Assembly: GCA_039920345.1 (NCBI GenBank)
Contig: JBDSDZ010000061.1
Location: 1 to 12,615, forward strand
From: Croceibacterium_A sp039920345
Lineage (GTDB): Bacteria > Pseudomonadota > Alphaproteobacteria > Sphingomonadales > Sphingomonadaceae
Reading direction: 5' to 3'
DNA: 12,615 nt
Position numbers and translations under genes: made by a program
Part shown: one piece after another, positions 6,355 to 12,615 of the stretch
Layout: each line of letters starts with the position of its first letter
Numbering within the stretch: position 1 is the stretch's first letter
Notes under the pieces: model-generated
Told to the model about the DNA's origin: nothing
Database searches by the model: none
Seen by the model: the letters and a program-made list of their open reading frames with translations, nothing else

Positions 6355-7950
6355 GTGACTGCTTCGCTTTCCGTTCCGCTTTCCAGCCAGGGTATCGCCA
6401 CCACGGCCACGATCCGGGCCAACCTTGGCACCGATGCGCTGGTCGAGGAAGCGGTCCGCCGCGGCGAAGGTGTGCTGGCCAAGGATGGGCCGCTGGTGGT
6501 CGAAACCGGGCAACACACCGGTCGCAGCGCCAAGGACAAATTCATTGTTCGCGATGCCGAAACGGAAAACGCCGTGTGGTGGGGCAAGGTCAACGTCCCC
6601 ATGACGCCCGACCATTTCGCCAACCTCAAGCAGGACTTCTTTGCGGCGCTGGCCGATAAGGAAACCCTGTTCGTGGCCGACCTGTTCGGCGGGTCGCAGC
6701 CGGAGCACCGGGCGAACGTGCGCGTGATCAACGAACTGGCGTGGCACAATCTGTTCATTCGCACCCTGCTGGTCCGTCCAACGGCGGCCGAACTCGAGAA
6801 TTTCGTGCCCGAATACACGATTATCGACCTGCCGAGCTTCCGCGCCGACCCCGCGCGCCACGGCAGCCGCAGCGAGACCGTGATCGCCGTCAATTTTTCC
6901 GAGAAGCTGATCCTGATCGGCGGCACCAAGTATGCCGGCGAGATGAAGAAGAGCGTGTTCGGCATTCTCAACTACCTCCTGCCGGCGCAGGGCGTGATGC
7001 CGATGCACTGTTCGGCCAACATTGGCCCGGACGGCAAGACGGCCGTGTTCTTCGGCCTTTCGGGCACCGGCAAGACCACGCTTTCGGCCGATGCCAGCCG
7101 CACCCTGATCGGCGACGACGAGCATGGCTGGTCGGACACCGCGGTGTTCAATTTCGAAGGCGGTTGCTACGCCAAGATGATCCGCCTTTCGGCCGAAGCC
7201 GAGCCGGAAATCTATGCCACCACCAAGATGTTCGGCACGGTGCTCGAAAACGTAGTGATCGATCCTGCGACGGGCGAACTCGACCTCGACGACAACTCGC
7301 TGGCGGAGAATACCCGCGGGGCATACCCACTCGAATTCATCCCGAATACCTCCGCCGAAAATCTTGGGCCGGTGCCCTCGACCGTGGTGATGCTGACGGC
7401 CGATGCGTTCGGGGTCTTGCCCCCGATTGCCCGCCTTACGCCCGACCAGGCGATGTATCACTTCCTCTCGGGCTATACCGCCAAAGTTGCGGGCACCGAG
7501 ATCGGGGTGACCGAACCCGAAGCCACTTTCAGCACCTGTTTCGGCGCTCCGTTCATGCCGCGTCACCCGTCGGTTTACGGCAACCTGCTCAAGCAGCGGA
7601 TTGCCTCGGGCGGGGTGCAATGCTGGCTGCTCAACACCGGCTGGACCGGCGGCAAGTACGGCACCGGCAAGCGGATGCCGATCAAGGCGACGCGTGCGCT
7701 GCTTAACGCCGCGCTCGATGGTAGTTTGAACAAGGCGGAATTCCGCAAGGACCCGAACTTCGGGTTCGATGTGCCGGTTGCGGTTGCCGGTGTCGACAGC
7801 GGCATCCTCGATCCGCGTTCGACCTGGAGCGACACGGAAGATTACGATCGCACCGCGCACAAACTGGTGCAGCTGTTCGTCGATAATTTCGCCCAGTTTG
7901 AAGCCCATGTCGACCAGGGCGTGCGCGACGCGGCCCCGCAGGCCGCTTGA
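6355..7950 (+). CDS. pckA: Phosphoenolpyruvate carboxykinase (ATP)
   Basis: Catalyses oxaloacetate + ATP to phosphoenolpyruvate + ADP + CO2 in the cytoplasm, the first step of gluconeogenesis from C4 acids. The 531 residues from GTG 6355 match the usual 530-540. Visible are the substrate arginine in TGRSAKDKF (Arg57), the metal-site lysine region TKYAGEMKKSVF (191-202), MHCSAN with His218, the kinase-1 P-loop GLSGTGKTTLSAD (234-246), the kinase-2 metal motif LIGDDEHGW (251-259), NFEGGCYAK (266-274) and the arginine of NTRGAYP (Arg321). This is the ATP-dependent bacterial type, not the GTP enzyme. It is divergent from chvI. Its product PEP is the phosphate source for the PTS proteins encoded in the divergent block, which gives the neighbourhood a metabolic logic. 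No clear hairpin-plus-T terminator follows the TGA. Confidence 0.97.
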   Translation: MTASLSVPLSSQGIATTATIRANLGTDALVEEAVRRGEGVLAKDGPLVVETGQHTGRSAKDKFIVRDAETENAVWWGKVNVPMTPDHFANLKQDFFAALADKETLFVADLFGGSQPEHRANVRVINELAWHNLFIRTLLVRPTAAELENFVPEYTIIDLPSFRADPARHGSRSETVIAVNFSEKLILIGGTKYAGEMKKSVFGILNYLLPAQGVMPMHCSANIGPDGKTAVFFGLSGTGKTTLSADASRTLIGDDEHGWSDTAVFNFEGGCYAKMIRLSAEAEPEIYATTKMFGTVLENVVIDPATGELDLDDNSLAENTRGAYPLEFIPNTSAENLGPVPSTVVMLTADAFGVLPPIARLTPDQAMYHFLSGYTAKVAGTEIGVTEPEATFSTCFGAPFMPRHPSVYGNLLKQRIASGGVQCWLLNTGWTGGKYGTGKRMPIKATRALLNAALDGSLNKAEFRKDPNFGFDVPVAVAGVDSGILDPRSTWSDTEDYDRTAHKLVQLFVDNFAQFEAHVDQGVRDAAPQAA

Positions 7951-7980
7951 CTTGTAAATTGCCGCAAAACGACGAATTTC

Positions 7981-8002
7981 AGGGCAAAATTAGGGTAAAA
8001 TA
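7981..8002 (+). repeat. 11-bp imperfect tandem repeat between pckA and the GGDEF/EAL gene
   Basis: AGGGCAAAATT (7981-7991) is followed directly by AGGGTAAAATA (7992-8002), identical at 9 of 11 positions. The period of one helical turn would place two protein contacts on the same face. It lies in an AT-rich stretch (about 7951-8012), unlike the surrounding GC-rich DNA. TAAAAT (7996-8001) could also serve as a -10 element, but I find no good -35 at the right distance. Confidence 0.35.
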
Positions 8003-8029
8003 AACCAAAGTAAGTGACTCTGCTGAGAA

Positions 8030-8042
8030 CGAACCGGGTTCG
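8030..8042. repeat. Inverted repeat in the leader of the GGDEF/EAL gene
   Basis: CGAACC-G-GGTTCG is a perfect 6-1-6 inverted repeat ending 28 bases before ATG 8071. As RNA it could only form a 5-bp stem with a 3-base loop and no T-tract follows, so it is not a terminator. An operator or a small leader hairpin is possible. If translation actually began at GTG 8014 it would lie inside the coding region. Confidence 0.3.
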
Positions 8043-8070
8043 GCCGTGTTCGATCGAGAGCATGCACGCA

Positions 8071-10281
8071 ATGGCGGTTAAATCACTCTTCAAGAGCTTC
8101 TCCGGCGGAGCGAACACCGGGCATGACTACGGCACTGCCGATGTCATCGGCGCTGCCGACACCGCGCGCCGGATGCAGGTGCTTGACGAGTACGAGCAGG
8201 CGGGAATTGGCTGGATCTGGGCCTCGGACGACGAGGGCCGGCTCACCTATCTGTCGGGCAACGCGGTTGAGAAGCTGGGATTGCACGAACCCGATGTGCT
8301 CGCCAAACCGCTGATCGCGCTCTTCGAGACCGACCCCGACAATCCCGACGATCGCAGCGCCCGCCCGCTCAATTTCCAACTCAATGCCCGGAGCAAGATT
8401 CACGATCTTACCGTGCGCCTTGCCGTGGGCTGGGCGCCCGATGCGCGCCCGGCATGGTGGTCGATTTCAGGACATCCCAAGTTCGACCGGCGCGGCACCT
8501 TCGTCGGCTATCGCGGCAGTGCCAAGGACGTCACCCTCGAATACGAGCGCAAGCTGGTTGATTCGCGGATGGCCGAATATGACGGGCTGACCGGCCTGTC
8601 GAATCGTCACCGGATCAATCGCCGGCTCGATTCCATCCTGTCGGCCTACAAATCCGCCAAGCGCGTGTGCGGGCTGATGATGATCGATCTCGATCGCTTC
8701 AAGTACGTCAATGACACCTATGGTCACCAGGCAGGCGACGAATTGCTGCGCCAGGTTGCCGATCGACTGCGCGCCATCATTGGCGATCGCGGCGAAATCG
8801 GACGCCTGGGAGGCGATGAATTCCAGATAATCCTGCCCGACATCGACGATCGCGGAATCCTGGGCGAAATGGCCGGAAAGGTCATTCAGATCGTTTCCCA
8901 GCCTTATCCGATCGATGGCAAGCGCGTGATTATCGGTGCCAGCGTGGGCGTTGCCATCGCGCCTTATGACGGGCTCGAACGCGAGGAAATCGTGCGCGCT
9001 TCGGATCTTGCACTCTACGCAGCCAAGAACGGTGGGCGCGGCCAGTTCCGATTTTATTCCTCCGACCTGAAGGACGAGGAAGAGGAACGCCGCCTGCTGC
9101 TGGACGATTTGCGCGAGGCGCTGGCGGCCGATCAGTTGCAGCTGCACTACCAGCCGGTGGTGCGCACGAAAGACCATATCGTGGTGGGCTTCGAAGCGCT
9201 GATGCGCTGGGAACATCCCGAGCGCGGCGATGTTTCGCCGGCGATCTTCATTCCGGCGGCCGAAGAATCGAACCTGATCAACCTGCTGGGCGAATGGGCC
9301 CTGCGCCGCGCGTGCGAAGATGCGGCAGGGTGGCCCGAAACCGTGCGCGTGGCGGTTAACGTTTCGGCAGTCCAGTTCAACAACGGCAGCTTCCTGTCGG
9401 TGGTGACAAACGCGCTGGCGGCGACCGGCCTGGCGCCCGACCGGCTCGAACTGGAGCTCACCGAGAGCGTGTTCATGGGCGACAGCGAACAGACTGATCG
9501 CACCTTCCGCTCGCTCAAAGAGCTCGGCGTGCGTCTCGCGCTCGACGATTTTGGAACGGGGTATTCCTCACTCAGCTATTTGCGTTCGGCGCCGTTCGAC
9601 AAGCTCAAGGTGGACAAGAGCTTCGTCGAGAGCTGCACCCAGCAAGATCAGAACAGTGCCAAGATCATTACCGCGATCATTGGCCTGTCCGAAGCGCTGG
9701 GGATGGACACCACGGTCGAGGGGGTCGAGGCATTCGACCAGTTCAAACTCGTTTGTGCTAAGGGCGCCAAATACATCCAGGGCTGGATTTACTCGAAGGC
9801 GCTGCCGGCGGACGTGATTTCCGAGCACATGCGCACCGGCGAAATGCGCATCGAGCCGAGCGGGCCCGATCGCCATCGGCCCGAACGGCGCTCCGTGTTC
9901 CGCCGCGTCGGTTTGATTCATGACGATCACCGCTACGAAGTGGTCATGCGCAACCTGTCGACCACCGGCGCGATGATCGAAGGCCTGCTGGGTGTTCCTC
10001 TGGGGACCGGCATGGTGCTCGACCTGGGCGACGGGCAGCTTGCCGTCTGTATCGTCAATCGCTCGGAAGATGCGATGATCGCGGTCGAGTTCGAAACCTC
10101 GTTGGTCAGCGATGGGGCAGGCGGGTTGTGCACGCGGCACCGGATTTCGCCTTATGCGCTGGCCGCTGCCGGTATGCCGCTGGCGGCGCTGCCAGCGGGC
10201 AATTACGCGTTACCGATCAAGGTGGATGGGGCGCAAAGCAAGCCGCAGTTCCTGCAAGTTACGACGTCGCAGGCGGCCTGA
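8071..10281 (+). CDS. PAS-GGDEF-EAL-PilZ cyclic-di-GMP signalling protein
   Basis: A 736-residue, apparently soluble protein combining four modules of c-di-GMP signalling. A PAS sensor occupies about 38-160. The diguanylate cyclase domain (about 165-330) has DGLTGLSNR, DLDRFKYVNDTYGH and RLGGDEF with Gly247-Gly248-Asp249-Glu250-Phe251. The phosphodiesterase domain (about 340-590) has EALMRW (Glu375), VNVSAVQF (Asn430), ELTES (Glu462, Glu465), DDFGTGYSS (492-500), LKVDKSF (Lys513) and VEGVE (549-553). A PilZ domain (about 600-690) has the RRSVFRR arginines (Arg607, Arg611) and NLSTTG (628-633), the c-di-GMP-binding signature. Both enzyme sites look intact. The RxxD inhibitory site normally about six residues before GGDEF is missing (Gly238 and Gly241 there). 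No membrane segment is seen. ATG 8071 has GAGAG ten bases upstream. GTG 8014 and ATG 8062 are in-frame alternatives with poorer sites. Which activity dominates cannot be read from sequence. Confidence 0.93.
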   Translation: MAVKSLFKSFSGGANTGHDYGTADVIGAADTARRMQVLDEYEQAGIGWIWASDDEGRLTYLSGNAVEKLGLHEPDVLAKPLIALFETDPDNPDDRSARPLNFQLNARSKIHDLTVRLAVGWAPDARPAWWSISGHPKFDRRGTFVGYRGSAKDVTLEYERKLVDSRMAEYDGLTGLSNRHRINRRLDSILSAYKSAKRVCGLMMIDLDRFKYVNDTYGHQAGDELLRQVADRLRAIIGDRGEIGRLGGDEFQIILPDIDDRGILGEMAGKVIQIVSQPYPIDGKRVIIGASVGVAIAPYDGLEREEIVRASDLALYAAKNGGRGQFRFYSSDLKDEEEERRLLLDDLREALAADQLQLHYQPVVRTKDHIVVGFEALMRWEHPERGDVSPAIFIPAAEESNLINLLGEWALRRACEDAAGWPETVRVAVNVSAVQFNNGSFLSVVTNALAATGLAPDRLELELTESVFMGDSEQTDRTFRSLKELGVRLALDDFGTGYSSLSYLRSAPFDKLKVDKSFVESCTQQDQNSAKIITAIIGLSEALGMDTTVEGVEAFDQFKLVCAKGAKYIQGWIYSKALPADVISEHMRTGEMRIEPSGPDRHRPERRSVFRRVGLIHDDHRYEVVMRNLSTTGAMIEGLLGVPLGTGMVLDLGDGQLAVCIVNRSEDAMIAVEFETSLVSDGAGGLCTRHRISPYALAAAGMPLAALPAGNYALPIKVDGAQSKPQFLQVTTSQAA

Positions 10282-10356
10282 GAGCGCGCGATACGGGTGT
10301 TTTGCCGCAGGTGCGGTGGAACGCTTTGGCAATCGGCGCTTTGTTAGGAAACCGCT

Positions 10357-10575
10357 ATGTGTGCCGCCGGCAAACCTGAACGCGATGAACGCGACGAACG
10401 CCAGCTCGCGCATGAACTGGCCAATCTGGTCCAAGTCGTCAGCGGCAATCTGGAATTGCTCGACGCCCGGGTGACCGACGAACAGTTGCGGCGCTACATC
10501 ACCAATGCCCGCTCAGCTGCCGAACAACTTGCGGCGCTCAGCCACAGCGTTTCGACGGCTCCGCGCGATTCCTGA
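10357..10575 (+). CDS. Small stand-alone DHp-like phosphotransfer protein
   Basis: A 72-residue protein with an excellent start: AGGAA (10346-10350) six bases before ATG. Residues 15-36 (RQLAHELANLVQVVSGNLEL) match the first DHp helix of hybrid PAS histidine kinases, with His19 and the HExxN arrangement (Glu20, Asn23). Residues 41-64 (DEQLRRYITNARSAAEQLAA, then LSHSV) match the second DHp helix, so a complete helical hairpin can be seen. The chain ends there and no ATPase domain or its N, G1 and G2 boxes follow in any frame. It could be a phosphotransferase, a phosphatase-like partner, a dimerisation module, or a remnant of a larger kinase. The N-terminus is charged (KPERDERDERQ) and there is no membrane segment. 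It follows the c-di-GMP gene by 75 bp on the same strand and may share its transcript. Its stop is 5 bp from the convergent DUF885 gene. Confidence 0.75.
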   Translation: MCAAGKPERDERDERQLAHELANLVQVVSGNLELLDARVTDEQLRRYITNARSAAEQLAALSHSVSTAPRDS

Positions 10576-10580
10576 CAAGC

Positions 10581-12425
10581 CTAGGCGCGCGCCGACGCGA
10601 TGTAGCGATCGACGTTTTTGGCCAGCACATCGAGCGGCACGTTGCCCCCCTTGACCACCGCGTCATCGAACGCCTTGAGATCGTAGCGGGCAGCCAGCGC
10701 CTGCCGGGCACGGTCGCGCTGGTGCAGGATCTCGCTGTGACCGACCTTGTAGCCGCAGGCCTGCCCAGGCCACGAGCAGTAGCGATCGACTTCACTGGCC
10801 ACTTCTTCGGCATTGTTGCCATTGCGCTGGACAAAGAAATCGACCCCCTGCTGCCGGCTCCAGCGTTTGTGGTGCAGGCCGGTGTCGACCACCAGCCGGG
10901 CCGCGCGGAAAGCCTGGTCCTGCAAGTAGCCTAGCCGCCATGCGGGGTTATCGTCGTACGCGCCCAGTTCGTCGGCCAGCTGTTCGGCATAGAGCGCCCA
11001 GCCTTCGGAAAAGGCGTTGAAGGCAAGGATCGAACGGATCAGCGGGAGCGTGTTGGAAAATTCGCCCTGCCAGATATGCCCCGGCACCATTTCGTGATGG
11101 ACCAGCGTCGGCAGGGTGTATTTCCGGTGCAGGTCGGTGCTGCGCAAGTTGATCCACATGCGCCCGGGCGTGGTGCCGTCCTTGCTGCCGGCGCCGCCAT
11201 AGGCGGTGGGCGCGCCGGGTTCTTCGGCCGCGGGCAGGCGCCGCACTTCCATGTTGGGATCGACCAGCGTGTTAAACGCGCGCGGCATCTGCGCCTTGAT
11301 CCAGGCCAGCCGCTGGCTGACGAACGCGAGGATTTCGGCGCGGCCCGGATCGCCCTCGGCAAACTTGAAGCGCGGGTCTTCGGCAAGCGCGGTCATGCGC
11401 GCACCGACGGTGCCCTGGGCATAGCCGGTCTGCTGCAGGATGGTGTCCATCCGCGCATGGATTTCATCGACTTGGGTCAGACCCATCTCGTGGATTTCGT
11501 CGGGCGTCAGGCGGGTCGTCGTGCTGGCGCGCAGGGCCCAGGCATACCATTCGTCACCGCGCGGCTGGGCCCACATTCCGGGGTCGTTGCCGGCGAGCGC
11601 GGCCTCGCGGGTCAGTTCGGCGAGCTGGCGCTGAAGCGCGGCACTGATCGGGCCGGTCACGATCGCGCGGGCGCGGCTGTCCCAGTTGCCCGCAAGGCCC
11701 GCTTCGCCGGTCCGGCGGACCAGCGATTCGACCATCGACCCGCCCGCCCGTGTATCGGCCAGCGCGGCTTCCATCTGCGGCAGGGCCTTGGTGATCAGGA
11801 AGGCGGGCGGAACAACGCCCATCGCGGCGGCCGCCCGGATGCGCTCGAGCTCGCCGTCGAGCGCGGCGGGAATTTGCGCGAGCCGGGCGACATAGGCCTC
11901 GGCATCGGCGACATCGTGGATCGGGTGATCGGCATCGAGGAAGCGCGGGTAATCGAGGTAACTGCCGACGTTCTGGATCACCACGTACGGCGCATTGCGC
12001 CACGATCCGACCGCCACGTCGCCATACGGCAGCGCAAAACCGTCGAGCGCGGTGGCGTAAGCGCTGGTCACCACTTCGAAGCTGGTCCGGGTAACGGGAT
12101 CGAGCGCCGCGGTATCGACCGCCCGCGCGCGCGCCAGGTCGGTGCGCAGCGTTTCGGCATAGGACTGCTGGCCTGCGGCCGATGCGTCCTCGATCTTGCT
12201 GCGGAGCGCCGCGTGCGCCCCGGTATCGACGCCGAGGCTGGTTGCCCGATCAGGCTCATGCGCCAAAAGGTTGTAGGCGATATCATCGAGCAGCGCCTCG
12301 GGCCCAGCCAGCGGCAGCGGGGCCGAAAGCGGGGCGCGAACACAGCTGGACAGGGCGAGGGCGGAAGCCCCGCCGGCAAGCCCGGAGAGGGCCTGGCGGC
12401 GGGTAATCGTTGCAGATGAAATCAT
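10581..12425 (-). CDS. DUF885-family putative metallopeptidase, exported lipoprotein
   Basis: A 614-residue protein of the DUF885 family, whose members carry a zinc-peptidase-like motif but are mostly uncharacterised. The start at ATG 12425 gives an export signal with a twin-arginine motif (ITRRQALSGL), a short hydrophobic stretch and a lipobox ending at Cys28 (ALSSC), suggesting a Tat-exported lipoprotein. Hallmarks are HHEMVPGH (443-450, the HExxPGH variant of the zinc motif), EGWALYAEQL (474-483, a downstream glutamate likely completing the site), VVDTGLHHKRW (512-522) and RYCSWPGQACGYKVG (548-562). Length is normal for the family. A further ATG nine codons upstream (12452) is open but only lengthens the signal, and neither start has a strong ribosome site. 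It lies 43 bp after the DUF3597 gene on the same strand and converges on the DHp-like gene. Substrate unknown. Confidence 0.9.
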   Translation of the reverse strand: MISSATITRRQALSGLAGGASALALSSCVRAPLSAPLPLAGPEALLDDIAYNLLAHEPDRATSLGVDTGAHAALRSKIEDASAAGQQSYAETLRTDLARARAVDTAALDPVTRTSFEVVTSAYATALDGFALPYGDVAVGSWRNAPYVVIQNVGSYLDYPRFLDADHPIHDVADAEAYVARLAQIPAALDGELERIRAAAAMGVVPPAFLITKALPQMEAALADTRAGGSMVESLVRRTGEAGLAGNWDSRARAIVTGPISAALQRQLAELTREAALAGNDPGMWAQPRGDEWYAWALRASTTTRLTPDEIHEMGLTQVDEIHARMDTILQQTGYAQGTVGARMTALAEDPRFKFAEGDPGRAEILAFVSQRLAWIKAQMPRAFNTLVDPNMEVRRLPAAEEPGAPTAYGGAGSKDGTTPGRMWINLRSTDLHRKYTLPTLVHHEMVPGHIWQGEFSNTLPLIRSILAFNAFSEGWALYAEQLADELGAYDDNPAWRLGYLQDQAFRAARLVVDTGLHHKRWSRQQGVDFFVQRNGNNAEEVASEVDRYCSWPGQACGYKVGHSEILHQRDRARQALAARYDLKAFDDAVVKGGNVPLDVLAKNVDRYIASARA

Positions 12426-12468
12426 GCCTGAGCGGTAACGGCTCGCACCCATCTGTGCAATTAACAGC

Positions 12469-12615
12469 TCAGTTGAGCAGCGAGGCCGGGACCTTGCCGC
12501 CGTTCTTGGACAGTTCCTGCATCACCCGCTGGTGCAGCCAGATATTCTCGGAGGCATCGCCCGAATAATCGGTCTTGCCCATTTCGCCGGCCAGTTCCTT
12601 GCGCGAGGCGTAATC
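12469..12615 (-). CDS. DUF3597 family protein, C-terminal fragment (cut by right edge)
   Basis: The minus strand is open from the right edge to a TGA at 12471-12469 and encodes the last 48 residues. The pattern SRKELAGEMGK, then SENIWLHQRVMQELSKNGG and KVPASLL, matches my recollection of the conserved C-terminus of DUF3597 proteins, a small family of unknown function that is sometimes annotated as LysM-related. Most of the protein lies outside the window, so domain content and start cannot be judged. The stop lies inside a 5-2-5 inverted repeat (GCTCA-GT-TGAGC, 12467-12478) with no T-tract. It precedes the DUF885 gene by 43 bp and may be co-transcribed. Confidence 0.75.
   Translation of the reverse strand, partial: DYASRKELAGEMGKTDYSGDASENIWLHQRVMQELSKNGGKVPASLLN

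Noticed and set aside
6211..7908. 565-codon open frame on the minus strand opposite pckA
   Set aside because: pckA is unmistakable on the plus strand. Long antisense frames without stops are expected opposite GC-rich genes with strong third-position bias. The antisense protein is rich in Arg, Gly and His and shows no motif.
8030..8042. CGAACC-G-GGTTCG as a terminator of pckA
   Set aside because: The loop would be too small, the stem is short, and no T-tract follows.
11076..12419. 447-codon plus-strand open frame opposite the DUF885 gene
   Set aside because: A shadow of a GC-rich gene with clear family motifs on the other strand. The product is Gly/Arg/His-rich and unmotivated.
12467..12478. 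GCTCA-GT-TGAGC as a terminator of the DUF3597 gene
   Set aside because: It overlaps the stop codon, has a 2-base centre and lacks a T-tract.

Overview
The window reads as chromosomal DNA of a GC-rich alphaproteobacterium, most likely a member of the Sphingomonadales (Erythrobacter/Novosphingobium type). I infer this from protein style, strong GC bias at third codon positions, and the neighbourhood pckA / chvI-chvG / hprK / mannose-type EIIA / HPr, a gene order well known in alphaproteobacteria. I see no mobile elements, CRISPR arrays, tRNA or rRNA genes. No gene-free stretch exceeds 300 bases; the longest is the 263-bp chvI-pckA divergent region.

Layout. At the left edge, the tail of an unidentified plus-strand gene overlaps (ATGA) a lipoprotein gene with a C-terminal SH3-like domain (135-839). 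It meets, tail to tail with a 4-bp overlap, a compact seven-gene minus-strand block spanning 6091 down to 836. Its order is chvI (response regulator), chvG (sensor kinase), hprK (short HPr kinase/phosphorylase), rapZ (RNase adaptor-type P-loop protein), a mannose-family PTS EIIA, ptsH (HPr) and a SpoU/TrmH-family RNA methyltransferase. Overlaps and short gaps indicate one transcription unit. The block encodes an envelope/acid-sensing two-component system together with most of a regulatory (non-sugar-transporting) PTS. Enzyme I is not in this window.

Divergent from chvI is pckA (6355-7950, GTG start), encoding ATP-type phosphoenolpyruvate carboxykinase. PEP is the phosphate donor of the PTS, so the locus joins PEP production, PTS signalling and ChvG-ChvI. 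The intergenic region holds an AT-rich patch with several palindromes, one matching the core of LacI/GalR/PurR-type operators.

Downstream are a cytoplasmic PAS-GGDEF-EAL-PilZ cyclic-di-GMP protein (8071-10281) and a 72-residue protein that looks like a free-standing histidine-kinase dimerisation/phosphotransfer (DHp) hairpin without an ATPase domain (10357-10575). This is the least ordinary gene here. It runs tail to tail, with a 5-bp gap, into a minus-strand DUF885-family putative metallopeptidase with a Tat/lipoprotein-like signal (10581-12425). Upstream of that on the same strand is the C-terminus of a DUF3597 protein cut by the right edge.

Start codons were re-chosen for several genes. 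chvG, rapZ, pckA, chvI, the GGDEF/EAL gene and the DUF885 gene all begin inside longer open frames.
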